A DNA stretch of 64,000 bases from CAVXEF01 sp963827315 (GCA_963827315.1 CAWHAL010000002.1:1-64000); one strand, 5' to 3'; shown: positions 8,220 through 17,131, counted from the first letter of the stretch. Notes: generated by a model not told the origin, from the sequence alone. Numbers and translations: made by a program.

Positions 8220-9401
8220 CTATTGGGGGGGTGGGGGGACTGATTCCACTGATATAGTACCTATAGTACCCCCCACAACGATATTGTCATCGCTGTTATA
8301 AATCACAAGCCTTTGGCCGGGACAGGGAGCGAATTGGGGCTGGTCAAATTCAACCGTCATAGTGGTTTCATTTACATCAATGAGTTTACACGGATGAGAT
8401 TCGCCGTATGAGCGAATCTTCCCGAAGAATCGCCCGCCCACCTGTGGTGAGCTTGCCGAACCCACAACAAGCTCTTCAGGTATGAGGACGTTAATCTTCT
8501 CTGCCCTGACCGTTCGGCTGCTCACCTCTTCTCTCGTGCCGAGTGCGATAGTGTTTGTCCTGGCATCTATTCTGCCTACATAAAGTGGCTTGCCCCCCGC
8601 AAAACCAATACCTCTTCTTTGGCCGAGTGTATAATTAGCAATCCCTTTATGGGTGGCCATTTTTTTGCCCCGCATATCTGTTATGTCGCCACCCTGAGCA
8701 GACCCGGCATCAGTTAAAGCGTCTCGATAGTCTCCTTCGCCGGCAAAACATAATTCCATACTTTCCGGCTTCTCAGCAACCGGCAGATTCAGCTTGGCTG
8801 CAATCGAGCGAACCTCTTCTTTCGTCAACTCACCCAAAGGTAGGATAAGCCTCGCAAGTTTTTCACGAGCTATGCCATACAGAAAATAGCTCTGGTCTTT
8901 GGCCTTGTCCTTTGCTTTGCCAAGATACGTTCGCCCGTCGGCCTTACAAATCCTGGCATAATGACCTGTAGCAAGATAAGGTATCCCGAATGTCTCTTCT
9001 AAAAAATCCCAGACAAGTGAAAACTTCAGAAATGTATTACAGTCAGCACAGGGATTGGGGGTTTGGCCGCCGGCATAAGACTGGCGAAACGGTTCTATTA
9101 CAATCTCTTCGAAGGCCTCCGTAACATCGACAAAATAATGAGCTATAGACAATTCATTGCAGACAAAAACAGCATCAGAATCGGCTCCGCAACAACTCCG
9201 CTTACCTATATCGCCCAAAACAGGTATCTTCATTGTGATACCCAGCACATCCCAACCCTGCTTTTTCAGAAGGAAAGCTGTAACGCTGCTGTCGACCCCT
9301 CCGCTCATCAGCACCGCGATTTGCCTGCCGGTCTCCTTTTTGGGCCGCCACGGTAAAAGGGTCGGCCCCAGCAACTTTATGTTCCACTTACCGACCGTCA
9401 T
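8220..9401 (-). CDS. mnmA: tRNA-specific 2-thiouridylase MnmA
   Basis: 393 residues. MnmA adds sulfur to uridine 34 of tRNA-Lys/Glu/Gln, using ATP and persulfide sulfur. Visible motifs: PP-loop LMSGGVDSS, the catalytic Cys in PNPCADCN, the second Cys in ESMELCFAGEG, the TLGQRRGIG segment and the C-terminal beta domain. The ATG at 9401 is chosen because it follows the cysK stop by 10 bases; longer starts would run into cysK. Oddity: the GSASSPQVGG insertion near residue 320 is encoded by a dispersed repeat (8442-8463). cysK upstream fits sulfur metabolism. Confidence 0.92.
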   Translation of the reverse strand: MTVGKWNIKLLGPTLLPWRPKKETGRQIAVLMSGGVDSSVTAFLLKKQGWDVLGITMKIPVLGDIGKRSCCGADSDAVFVCNELSIAHYFVDVTEAFEEIVIEPFRQSYAGGQTPNPCADCNTFLKFSLVWDFLEETFGIPYLATGHYARICKADGRTYLGKAKDKAKDQSYFLYGIAREKLARLILPLGELTKEEVRSIAAKLNLPVAEKPESMELCFAGEGDYRDALTDAGSAQGGDITDMRGKKMATHKGIANYTLGQRRGIGFAGGKPLYVGRIDARTNTIALGTREEVSSRTVRAEKINVLIPEELVVGSASSPQVGGRFFGKIRSYGESHPCKLIDVNETTMTVEFDQPQFAPCPGQRLVIYNSDDNIVVGGTIGTISVESVPPPPQ

Positions 9402-9411
9402 CTCGATAGTC

Positions 9412-10332
9412 CTACTCGAACAGTATTGTACTGATGTATCGCTCAGCCGTATCAGGTAATACGACAACAATCAGTTTGCCCGCATTTTCTTTTCGCCCAG
9501 CCACCTTGACTGCTACTGCAGCCGCAGCACCGGATGATATGCCGGCGAAAATGCCCTCCTCCTTAGCCAATCGTTTTGCCATATCGAACGCCTCGCCGTT
9601 CGTTATCTGAATCACCTCATCGATAACTTTCCTGTTCAGCACATCCGGCACAAAACCCGCACCGATTCCCTGAATCTTATGCGGGCCGCCCTTGCCGCCG
9701 GAAAGTACGGCCGAGTCCGCCGGCTCAACTGCCACAATCTTGACCGCCGGCTTTCGCAACTTCAGAACCTCGCCAACGCCGGTAATCGTTCCGCCGGTAC
9801 CTACGCCGGCAACAAAAATATCCACCTTCCCGTCGGTATCTTTCCATATCTCCTCCGCCGTTGTTTCCCTGTGAATCTGCGGATTAGCGGGATTCTTGAA
9901 CTGCTGCAGCATAAAGGCACCTTCCGTTGTCTCTGCAATTTCGCTGGCTTTATTAACAGCACCGGTCATCCCCTTTTCAGCAGGCGTCAGCACAAGCTCG
10001 GCACCGAAAAACTTCAGTATCTTTCTTCGCTCGATTGACATCGATTCGGGCATCGTAAGTATCAGCTTGTAACCTCTCGCAGCCGCAACCCAGGCAAGAG
10101 CGATTCCGGTATTGCCGCTGGTAGGCTCAACGAGCGTATCCCCCGGCTTGATTTTGCCCTCGCGCTCCGCAGCGAATATCATACTTACCCCGATGCGGTC
10201 TTTGACACTGCCGGCGGGATTGAAAAATTCCAGCTTGCCGGCTATCCTCGCTTTGCAGTCCCGGCTTATTTTGTTCAGCCAAACTAATGGAGTCCTGCCG
10301 ATTAACTCTGTCATATCTTTTGCTATACGCAT
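9412..10332 (-). CDS. cysK: Cysteine synthase (O-acetylserine sulfhydrylase)
   Basis: 306 residues, the usual length. It makes cysteine from O-acetylserine and sulfide with PLP. Seen in sequence: the PLP lysine in NPAGSVKDRIG (Lys44), the substrate loop TSGNTG, and the phosphate cup GVGTGGTITG. The order ThiF-like, cysK, mnmA on one strand groups cysteine formation with two sulfur-transfer enzymes, so a shared transcript is likely. No regulatory site is seen in the 84-base gap upstream, which instead carries a TTGAGC/GTCGAA repeat. Confidence 0.95.
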   Translation of the reverse strand: MRIAKDMTELIGRTPLVWLNKISRDCKARIAGKLEFFNPAGSVKDRIGVSMIFAAEREGKIKPGDTLVEPTSGNTGIALAWVAAARGYKLILTMPESMSIERRKILKFFGAELVLTPAEKGMTGAVNKASEIAETTEGAFMLQQFKNPANPQIHRETTAEEIWKDTDGKVDIFVAGVGTGGTITGVGEVLKLRKPAVKIVAVEPADSAVLSGGKGGPHKIQGIGAGFVPDVLNRKVIDEVIQITNGEAFDMAKRLAKEEGIFAGISSGAAAAVAVKVAGRKENAGKLIVVVLPDTAERYISTILFE

Positions 10333-10416
10333 CTTTCAAATCCTCCAAATCTTGCCCTGAGCGTACCTGTCTTGAGCGCAGTCGAAAGAGTCGAAGGGTA
10401 TGCCAACCTGAACCGC

Positions 10417-11208
10417 TCATACAGGTGGCTCTTCGTCCCTAAGTTCGGTGATTCGCGGCTCTTTGCCGCACAAAGGACAATTCAAATTACGGCTCACCTT
10501 TACCGCGCGAAATTCCATTTCGAGCGCATCATACGTCAGCAATGTATCCGTCAGCAATTCGCCGATTCCGAGCAGATATTTTATAGCCTCAGTCGCCTGC
10601 AGCGAACCAATAACACCAGGCAGTACTCCAAGAATTCCCGTTTGTGAACTTGAAGGCACTGCGCCGGCAGGCAGCGGAGCATTAAAAATGCAGCGGTAGC
10701 ACGTCGTCTCGCCCGGAATGACCGTCATCAACTGGCCGTAAAATTCCAGAACCCCAGCGTGAGAAAACGGTATCTTTTCAAAATAGCAGGCGTCGTTAAT
10801 CAGAAACTTGGCAGGGAAATTATCCGTACCATCAATTACAAAATCATATCCCCTGATAATTTCCCGGATGTTGTCAGCCTTCACCCGCCGATTGTAAGTC
10901 CTGACAGTTACATCAGGATTTATCGCCCGCATCTTAGTTTCAGCGGATTTGACTTTTTCGAGACCTACGTCGGCGGTGTGATGGATTATCTGTCTGTGAA
11001 GATTAGCGAGCTCAACCTTATCGGCATCAACGATTCCAATCGTCCCGACCCCCGCCGCTGCCAGATAAAGCCCCGCTGGCGAGCCAAGACCGCCTGCACC
11101 AACGATTAGCACCTTCGATGAAAGCAGCTTCTCCTGCCCGTCTCTGCCGACCTGCCCCAGCATTATATGTCGGCTGTATCTTTCTATTTGTTCCTCAGTT
11201 AGTCCCAC
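10417..11208 (-). CDS. thiF: ThiF/MoeB-like adenylyltransferase for a ubiquitin-like sulfur carrier
   Basis: 263 residues. E1-like enzymes adenylate the C-terminal Gly-Gly of ThiS or MoaD. Visible: the nucleotide loop GAGGLGSPAGLYLAAAGVG, the acidic/Arg region DADKVELANLHRQ, and two zinc Cys pairs (CYRC near residue 170, CPLC near 243). ThiS and ThiG are encoded 0.7 kb away on the other strand, so ThiS is the probable partner; a shared role with MoaD or a cysteine-delivery carrier cannot be excluded because cysK is next to it. ThiF versus MoeB cannot be decided from sequence alone. Confidence 0.85.
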   Translation of the reverse strand: MGLTEEQIERYSRHIMLGQVGRDGQEKLLSSKVLIVGAGGLGSPAGLYLAAAGVGTIGIVDADKVELANLHRQIIHHTADVGLEKVKSAETKMRAINPDVTVRTYNRRVKADNIREIIRGYDFVIDGTDNFPAKFLINDACYFEKIPFSHAGVLEFYGQLMTVIPGETTCYRCIFNAPLPAGAVPSSSQTGILGVLPGVIGSLQATEAIKYLLGIGELLTDTLLTYDALEMEFRAVKVSRNLNCPLCGKEPRITELRDEEPPV

Positions 11209-11312
11209 CTTCCGCCTTCCACAAAATCCCTTTCTTTGCCATTCATAATAAGCCTATTGTACTTTCTCAAAAACTTTTTTCCATTGCCCGTTTGAAATCG
11301 GCCCTTATGCTA

Positions 11313-11720
11313 TCAGCCATCCGCGTTAGCTGTGCCGAATTGCCACTTGTCATCTTTGACGTGGCAGAGCGTGAATTTCCCTTTGAGAATCTGCCCCGCT
11401 AAGTTCAGTCCAATATGGTCTCGCTCATTTTGTACAAGCCGGTATGTACCGCTCTCAATGATGCGAACGCTGCCTCGGCCTTCGTTTACCGGCCCCTGAT
11501 ATGTGAGGAACTTGGGTGAGTGGTCGAAGATTCTTGCGGCATTGGCGGGACCGCGTAGTAACTGCTGCGGAGCCTTGTCTAAGCGATAGGTCTGCAGAGC
11601 CTCGCAGGACTCCCATTCAAGCATAAAATCCCAGTGAACGTCAGAGCCTGTAGTATGCTCTTGTATAACAAATCTTTTATCTTCCTCGCTCATCGCAATC
11701 TTATATTTCGGAATGAACAA
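11313..11720 (-). CDS. Stand-alone LigD-type 3'-phosphoesterase domain protein
   Basis: 135 residues (or 126 from the ATG at 11693). The sequence matches the phosphoesterase domain of NHEJ ligase D: FVIQEHTTGSDVHWDFMLEW corresponds to the conserved QxH...HxDxxLE active-site strand. In LigD it trims 3' ends of broken DNA. Here it is a free single-domain protein with no ligase or Ku nearby. It lies between the thiamine riboswitch and thiF with no obvious functional link. Confidence 0.82.
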   Translation of the reverse strand: MFIPKYKIAMSEEDKRFVIQEHTTGSDVHWDFMLEWESCEALQTYRLDKAPQQLLRGPANAARIFDHSPKFLTYQGPVNEGRGSVRIIESGTYRLVQNERDHIGLNLAGQILKGKFTLCHVKDDKWQFGTANADG

Positions 11721-11780
11721 AAATAATTGCTGCTGACATCCTGATGTATTATAATATACCCCAAAGAATTTGAATAAGCC

Positions 11781-11886
11781 AGGGGAGCTTAACTGGGCAA
11801 TAGCCCATTGAAAGCTGAGAATCCCGATGAATCGGGAGACCCTACGAACCTGATCAGGTTAACACCTGCGAAGGGAGGCTGAAATA
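11781..11886 (+). promoter_or_regulatory. TPP riboswitch (THI element)
   Basis: Conserved THI pieces appear in order: GGGGAGC, GCTGAGA, ACCCTACGAACCTGATC, AGGTTAACACCTGCGAAGGG. A hairpin with a T-run follows directly and thiS begins 56 bases after the aptamer. It should switch off thiS-thiG-dapF-like-thiH when thiamine pyrophosphate is plentiful. Confidence 0.96.
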
Positions 11887-11895
11887 GTAATACGA

Positions 11896-11928
11896 AGCAC
11901 TCCCGTTTGCAGGGGTGCTTTTTGTTTT
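11896..11928 (+). terminator. Riboswitch-linked rho-independent terminator
   Basis: GCACTCC and GGGGTGC form a 7-bp stem followed by TTTTTGTTTT, 10 bases after the TPP aptamer and just before thiS. Its position makes transcription attenuation the likely mode of control. Confidence 0.88.
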
Positions 11929-11941
11929 GGCGGGACTGTAG

Positions 11942-12151
11942 ATGGAAACACTAAAAATAAACGGTGTTGAAAAGCAATTTCCCGCAGGCTTGCCGCAAAC
12001 ACTTGCCCATCTGCTGAGAGAGCTGGGTATAAACGAGGCGACAGTAGTAGCTGAAATCGACGGCAGAATTGTCGAAAGACAAAATTTCGCGCAGACAAAA
12101 GTTTCAAACAGCCAGAGCATCGAACTGATTCGCTTCGCGGGAGGCGGTTAA
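11942..12151 (+). CDS. thiS: Sulfur carrier protein ThiS
   Basis: 69 residues with a ubiquitin-like fold pattern and the required C-terminal Gly-Gly (ending RFAGGG). It carries sulfur as a thiocarboxylate for thiazole synthesis. First gene after the TPP riboswitch and terminator; thiG begins 3 bases later, so the two are coupled. Confidence 0.93.
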   Translation: METLKINGVEKQFPAGLPQTLAHLLRELGINEATVVAEIDGRIVERQNFAQTKVSNSQSIELIRFAGGG

Positions 12152-12154
12152 GTT

Positions 12155-12928
12155 ATGGATAAATTGATAATCGCAGACAGGTCTTTTAATTCTCGGCTTT
12201 TAGTTGGCACGGGCAAGTTTGCCTCGTGTGAGATTATGGCTGAGGCCATCGCTCGCTCCGGCACTGAAATTGTTACCGTCGCTCTTCGCAGGGTTGACAT
12301 AGAAAACGAGAACGACGACATACTCAGCGCAATCGACCGCAGCAGGTACCTGTTGCTTCCAAACACCTCCGGCGCCCGCGATGCCGAAGAGGCTGTGCGA
12401 CTGGCTAAACTGGCGCGAGCAGCGACCGGCATTAACTGGGTAAAGCTCGAAGTTACTCCGGACCCTTATTATCTGCTGCCAGACCCCATAGAGACCCTCA
12501 AGGCCGCCGAAATTTTGGTGAAAGATAATTTCGTCGTGCTCCCTTATATCAATGCAGACCCGGTTCTCGCAAAAAAACTCGAGGACGCAGGCACCGCAAC
12601 CGTGATGCCGCTGGCCAGTCCCATCGGCTCGAACCAGGGCCTCAAAGCTCGTGCAGCTCTCGAAATTATAATTGAACAGGCCAATATCCCCGTTGTAATT
12701 GATGCGGGATTGGGCCTGCCGTCGCACGCCGCCGACGCAATGGAGATGGGTGCGGACGCCGTCCTGGTCAATACAGCTATCGCAACAGCAAATGACCCGC
12801 CTGCGATGGCGCAAGCATTCAAATTGGCGGTTGAAGCCGGCCGAACTGCTTATCTTTCAGGCGCTGCCGCCGAAACAAAAAAAGCAAGCGCCTCAAGCCC
12901 TCTTACCGGCTTTCTGCGAAATGAGTAA
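12155..12928 (+). CDS. thiG: Thiazole synthase ThiG
   Basis: 257 residues, normal length. ThiG condenses deoxyxylulose phosphate, dehydroglycine and ThiS-thiocarboxylate into the thiazole ring. Seen: VGTGKF at the start, TEIVTVALRRVD, the Schiff-base Lys in INWVKLEV, the phosphate-binding GLGLPSHAADAMEMGADAVL and VNTAIATA. It lies in the riboswitch operon between thiS and the DapF-like gene, which it nearly touches. Confidence 0.96.
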   Translation: MDKLIIADRSFNSRLLVGTGKFASCEIMAEAIARSGTEIVTVALRRVDIENENDDILSAIDRSRYLLLPNTSGARDAEEAVRLAKLARAATGINWVKLEVTPDPYYLLPDPIETLKAAEILVKDNFVVLPYINADPVLAKKLEDAGTATVMPLASPIGSNQGLKARAALEIIIEQANIPVVIDAGLGLPSHAADAMEMGADAVLVNTAIATANDPPAMAQAFKLAVEAGRTAYLSGAAAETKKASASSPLTGFLRNE

Positions 12929-12938
12929 GAGACAACGA

Positions 12939-13787
12939 ATGAAAAACTGTATGAGATTTACGAAATACCACGCTCTGGGCAACGACTATATCGTTCTGGA
13001 TTCAGCTGGGCCGGCAATTAAGCTGACTCAAGAGCAGATTCGCAGGATATGCCACCGTAACTACGGAGTTGGGGCTGACGGGATTCTATGCTGGGCCCCA
13101 GGCGACGAGCAAGGTGTCTTTATCCTACGCATTTTTAATCCCGACGGCAGCGAGGCGGAAAAAAGCGGCAATGGCCTCAGGATTTTCGCAAGGTATCTTT
13201 GGGAGAATAGTGCCCGACGGCAAACAAGGTTTTCTATCATTACAGCAGGAGGCCCCGTAGAAGCCGAGGTGCACGAAGGCGGGAGCAACATCGCTGTCGA
13301 TATGGGTCGGGTCAGCTTCCATAGCAGCAAAATCCCTGTCGCAGGCCCCCCGCGTGAGGTAATTAACGAAAAAATGGAAATAGAAGGTGAAGCCATAACA
13401 TATTCCGCTGTCACAATCGGCAATCCGCATTGCGTAGTTCTGTGTAATCGCGCCTCTGTCGGGCAGGCGCGTCGCCTGGGGCCTCTCATCGAGCGCTATT
13501 CGCGTTTTCCCAACAGAACCAACGTGCAGTTTATGGAAGTAATGGACCGCCATAACTTAAGAATAGAAATCTGGGAAAGGGGCGCTGGCTACACCTTGTC
13601 GTCAGGCAGCAGTAGTTGTGCAGCGGCCGCAGTCGCTTATCGCCTCGGCCTCTGCGATTATGACGTAACCGTGCATATGCCCGGCGGAGACATCAACATT
13701 GTCGTAGGCACAGATTACTCGCTACGAATGACTGGGCCGGTGACGAAGGTATTTGAGGGCACAATATCAGAAGAAATGTTCGACTGA
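12939..13787 (+). CDS. Diaminopimelate epimerase-family protein with Ser in place of both catalytic Cys
   Basis: 282 residues from the ATG at 12939 (AAGAGA upstream); 12921 (overlapping thiG by 8 bases) and 12951 are alternatives. The DapF fold is clear: FTKYHALGNDYIVLD at the start, NYGVGADG, FNPDGSEAE, IGNPHCVV, and ERGAGYT. DapF inverts LL- to meso-diaminopimelate with two cysteines. Here the first site reads EKSGNG (Ser76 where Cys is usual) and the second SSGSSSCA (Ser222). Both acid/base residues are therefore changed, and catalysis of normal DapF chemistry is doubtful. It sits between thiG and thiH, an odd place for a lysine gene. A different substrate or a thiamine-linked role is possible but unproven. 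Confidence 0.82.
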   Translation: MKNCMRFTKYHALGNDYIVLDSAGPAIKLTQEQIRRICHRNYGVGADGILCWAPGDEQGVFILRIFNPDGSEAEKSGNGLRIFARYLWENSARRQTRFSIITAGGPVEAEVHEGGSNIAVDMGRVSFHSSKIPVAGPPREVINEKMEIEGEAITYSAVTIGNPHCVVLCNRASVGQARRLGPLIERYSRFPNRTNVQFMEVMDRHNLRIEIWERGAGYTLSSGSSSCAAAAVAYRLGLCDYDVTVHMPGGDINIVVGTDYSLRMTGPVTKVFEGTISEEMFD

Positions 13788-13803
13788 TTTTTGCTGGGTC
13801 GAT

Positions 13804-14973
13804 ATGACAGATACGAAAAAGCATACGGGCACAGATATAAAGACAATTCTGGCCGACAGGGGACTCGACGGCTCCGGAAAAGAAATATGGCTGCAGCGGC
13901 TGGAGAAAATTAGGCCGGCTGATGTCGAAAGGGCCTTGTCTGGGCCGGCTGGTTCTTATAATCTCGAAAAACTTGTCGCACTTGTCTCGCCCGCCGCCGA
14001 AAATTATCTCGAACAGATGGCACAATTGGCCCATCAGCTTACCCTTCAGAGGTTCGGACGAACCATCAGACTTTACGCCCCCTTGTATTTGTCCAATTAC
14101 TGCTCGAACAGTTGTCGATACTGCGGCTTCAACAGGCAGCACAAATTCGAGCGGACAAGACTAACCATCGACCACGCACTCAAAGAAGCCGAAGTAATCG
14201 CATCCGAAGGCTTCAGGGACATCCTGCTTGTCAGCAGCGAAGATAGAAAGTTTATTACCGTCGATTATCTTGCCGAGCTTGCGGGTAAATTGCGGAATAA
14301 ATTCAGCTCAATTTCGATGGAAGTATATCAGATGAGCCAGACCGAATATGCCCAGCTCTTCAAAGCCGGCATCGAGGGCGTTACACTTTATCAGGAAACC
14401 TACGACCGCCGCTCCTACCAGCATTATCATCCCGGCGGGCCAAAGTCCGACTACGACGATAGACTAAATGCCCCGGACCGCATCGCCGCCGCCGGCATGC
14501 GCCAGATTGGTTTGGGAGTTCTTCTCGGCCTGATGGATTGGCGGACTGAGACACTCGCTCTTGCCGAGCACGCCCATTATTTAATCAAGCGCTACTGGCA
14601 ATCTTACGTCTCGTTTTCTTTTCCGAGGCTTCGGCCGGCCCACGAAGTCGAAGGTTCACAATTCAGCCATTTGCTCAGCGATAAAAATCTCGTACAAATG
14701 ATAACAGCACTTCGATTATGTTTTGCCGACCTCGGCCTGGTGCTCTCAACCCGTGAACGGGCCGACCTGCGAGACCACCTTCTCAATCTCGGCATAACCA
14801 AAATGAGCGCCGGCAGCAAAACCAACCCGGGTGGATATTCAGGCCACAGCAGAGCGATTGAACAATTTGAAATCGACGATAATCGCAGCCCCGCCCAGGT
14901 CGCCGCCGTAATAAAGCAGGCCGGCTTCGAACCCGTTTGGAAAGATTGGGACACCGCCTTTGCCGGCGTTTAG
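13804..14973 (+). CDS. thiH: 2-iminoacetate synthase ThiH (radical SAM)
   Basis: 389 residues from the ATG at 13804. ThiH cleaves tyrosine to dehydroglycine for ThiG in anaerobes and facultative bacteria. The radical-SAM cluster motif CSNSCRYCGF (Cys100, Cys104, Cys107) is intact, followed by the SSEDR strand and GVTLYQETYD. The C-terminal MSAGSKTNPGGY is typical of the family. It is the last gene of the riboswitch operon. Use of ThiH instead of glycine oxidase ThiO suggests life with little oxygen. Confidence 0.95.
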   Translation: MTDTKKHTGTDIKTILADRGLDGSGKEIWLQRLEKIRPADVERALSGPAGSYNLEKLVALVSPAAENYLEQMAQLAHQLTLQRFGRTIRLYAPLYLSNYCSNSCRYCGFNRQHKFERTRLTIDHALKEAEVIASEGFRDILLVSSEDRKFITVDYLAELAGKLRNKFSSISMEVYQMSQTEYAQLFKAGIEGVTLYQETYDRRSYQHYHPGGPKSDYDDRLNAPDRIAAAGMRQIGLGVLLGLMDWRTETLALAEHAHYLIKRYWQSYVSFSFPRLRPAHEVEGSQFSHLLSDKNLVQMITALRLCFADLGLVLSTRERADLRDHLLNLGITKMSAGSKTNPGGYSGHSRAIEQFEIDDNRSPAQVAAVIKQAGFEPVWKDWDTAFAGV

Positions 14974-14987
14974 AATTTCAAAATCCC

Positions 14988-15527
14988 TTATCGAATAATC
15001 CCCTCAATCGTCCGCGCCACAACATAGTCCGGCAGCTTTTTAAGGGCTGGCGCCGCCTCATAGCCGGATATTATGCTCTTATCCGGAAACGCCCCCACCT
15101 GCCTTATCAATTCCTCAGCCAACTGCCATATCCGCTGCTCACTTATCTTGTGGTGAGCCTGTCGAATCCATGCCGAGGCTGCCTTTTCCCGCACCGCTTC
15201 CGTTAATGCCTCGAACTCCGCCCTGCTGTCATACCAGTCAAGCTGCAATTCCAGCTCAAACGCCTCCCTCGCCCTGATACGTTCGAATGTATATTGAACC
15301 CCGATTGGATTGTACGTCTCTATCCGCTCATCGATAAACGCAACGCACGCATCCCGATAAGCTGCGTATTTGTCCTCATCTCCGCCGAAGGCGGACTCAA
15401 AACCCCGCCCGGCAATCTCTTCCTTCAACAGCTTTTCCGCCGCCCTTATAAGAATATGCCTCTTGGTTTTGAGCTTATTATGCAGCGCTTCATAATAAGC
15501 CTTCAAAAGAACATCTGCTTCATTCAT
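14988..15527 (-). CDS. Hypothetical protein, all-helical
   Basis: 179 residues, rich in Glu, Arg and Ala and predicted mostly helical; no signal peptide or membrane segment. I do not recognise the family. It converges on thiH with only 14 bases between the stops. Two dispersed repeats run through it in frame: TCCGCCGAAGGCGGA at 15381-15395 (encoding SAFGG) and a TGGTGAGCCTGTCGAA element at 15148-15169 (encoding IRQAHHK). That suggests a tolerant, soluble protein. Confidence 0.65.
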   Translation of the reverse strand: MNEADVLLKAYYEALHNKLKTKRHILIRAAEKLLKEEIAGRGFESAFGGDEDKYAAYRDACVAFIDERIETYNPIGVQYTFERIRAREAFELELQLDWYDSRAEFEALTEAVREKAASAWIRQAHHKISEQRIWQLAEELIRQVGAFPDKSIISGYEAAPALKKLPDYVVARTIEGIIR

Positions 15528-15612
15528 CTGTTTCTCAAATAAACTATGAACAATGAACTATGAACATTGTAGTATTGATAATCCAATCCAACCTTACTAT
15601 AATCCCGCTGAC

Positions 15613-15648
15613 GCCCCCCAGCTTTGCTTTCACAAGAAAGCATGGGGG
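15613..15648 (-). repeat. Bulged REP-like hairpin
   Basis: Read on the minus strand: outer stem CCCCCCA/TGGGGGG, inner stem TGCTTTC/GAAAGCA, loop TTGT, and a 4-base bulge (AAGC) on the 3' side only. The same architecture recurs at 25553-25586 and 41382-41415. Confidence 0.75.
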
Positions 15649-15671
15649 GTACGATTTAGAGACGATACAAT

Positions 15672-16220
15672 ATGAGAACAGCCGCCACAATATCGCAGAC
15701 ATTTTTGCGCGTTTCGCTTTTTATAGTGAGCCTGTCGAATCTATTGATTTACACTGGCTGTGAGCCGGCAAAAGTAGATATTAAATCGCCCACCCGTATC
15801 GACAAAACCCCTGACGCACAGGATTACAGTGGCTATATGCCGGCAAAGGTCGATATTATGCCGTTGACCGAATTCATTCTCGCTCCACACGCCCAGGGCT
15901 CTTCGAAATTAAAGGTCTACATCAGTCTGCTGGATTCGTTCAATTGTCAGATGAAATCGCCCGGCGTCTTCCGCTTCGAATTGTATGAGGGAGTTTTACG
16001 TTCCGCTGAGCCGAAGGGAAAGAGAATTATTCTTTGGCCGGACATCGACTTGACCGACGCCGACAAAAATAACCAATACTGGAAGGACTTTTTAAGGGCT
16101 TACGAATTCAATCTCGATTTTGAACCTAAAGCACAGCAAAACTACATATTGCAGGCCACTTTTCTCTCCCCGGCCGGCCGACGCCTTTCTGACAACCTCA
16201 ACCTCAAATCCCCCAAATAA
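15672..16220 (+). CDS. Putative lipoprotein of unknown function
   Basis: 182 residues with an N-terminal hydrophobic stretch and a lipobox-like LIYTGC (Cys near residue 30), so membrane anchoring by lipid is inferred. The mature part contains a short internal duplication (EPAKVDIKSPT and MPAKVDIMPLT about 23 residues apart) and a C-terminal beta-rich region. The sequence for the signal peptide includes a dispersed GTGAGCCTGTCGAAT repeat (15725-15739). No family is recognised, and the ribosome site is weak. Confidence 0.6.
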   Translation: MRTAATISQTFLRVSLFIVSLSNLLIYTGCEPAKVDIKSPTRIDKTPDAQDYSGYMPAKVDIMPLTEFILAPHAQGSSKLKVYISLLDSFNCQMKSPGVFRFELYEGVLRSAEPKGKRIILWPDIDLTDADKNNQYWKDFLRAYEFNLDFEPKAQQNYILQATFLSPAGRRLSDNLNLKSPK

Positions 16221-16366
16221 CCTCGCCCCATCGGAACGTGTTAATCTCGACGTCTCAATAAAAAATTGTAATAGTCACTACTTAATCTGACAAGCAACAA
16301 ATCCTTCCGCCTTCTGTCTTCGGAGTCATTCTCTCGACAAAGGCCGCCCGCACATAACGGCTTTAT

Positions 16367-17131
16367 CTAATTACTGGAACCTCCATTTGTCCCCGTCCCT
16401 GTCTCCCTTCTGGGCGGAAGTTCTCTGTTCCGCACCGGCCGTTCATTCCGTCGCGGCTCTTTGTCACGACTCCGCTCATCTTGCAGTTGTTTTTGGCGAC
16501 GCGCCTTTTCGTCTTCCGACTCCATCCGCTCGAGTACTTTTTTGTATCGCTCCTCTCGGTCTGCAATAAGTATATCGATTGCAGCCGTCGTCTTAATCGC
16601 ATTTCCCTCGACAGCAATCCCCCGCAGCACATTGAGTTCATCCAGTACCTGACTTTGTATCGCCTTGGCTAAACCCATTCTTTGTTCAGCCTTGAACTTC
16701 AGCCATTCACGCCCTTCTCTCTGGCCGCCACGCTTGACCTCCGCAAAAGCATTCTCTAAATCTTCTGACATCCCGGCCTTCAGGTTTTCTTCGTTCGGCT
16801 CTCTTACGACATTGACGTCGGCTGCCGTTGTATTAACATCCTGTGGTGAGCTTGTCGAACCCGCACCCATATTGGCTTCACCGACACCTTCAGAGGAGCT
16901 GCCGATTTTTGCAGCCTCCTCGCCGGCACCTGTGACGTTGGCATCTTTCACCTTGCCTGCTTTCACTTTAGGAGTTGCTGCCTCTTCCCCGCTCTTTACG
17001 GTCTCTGCTATGCGCAATTCTTCCGCCGTTGAAGCTATATCAACAGCACCCTTAGCCGTCGATACAAAACTCTGTCCTGCAACAAAAAGCCCAATCGACA
17101 ACACCAATCCCCACAAAACCAAACGTTTCAT
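16367..17131 (-). CDS. Secreted/periplasmic hypothetical protein with charged C-terminal tail
   Basis: 254 residues from the ATG at 17131 (GGAG 8 bases upstream). Signal peptide MKRLVLWGLVLSIGLFVAGQ; then a low-complexity Ala/Glu/Val region, a helical middle (EVKRGGQREGREWLKFKAEQ onward) and a very basic, disordered tail rich in Arg, Glu and Pro. I know no family. The repeat at 16841-16862 encodes GSTSSPQDV, nearly the same peptide as the repeat inside MnmA. It is downstream of parB in the same direction. Confidence 0.65.
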   Translation of the reverse strand: MKRLVLWGLVLSIGLFVAGQSFVSTAKGAVDIASTAEELRIAETVKSGEEAATPKVKAGKVKDANVTGAGEEAAKIGSSSEGVGEANMGAGSTSSPQDVNTTAADVNVVREPNEENLKAGMSEDLENAFAEVKRGGQREGREWLKFKAEQRMGLAKAIQSQVLDELNVLRGIAVEGNAIKTTAAIDILIADREERYKKVLERMESEDEKARRQKQLQDERSRDKEPRRNERPVRNRELPPRRETGTGTNGGSSN

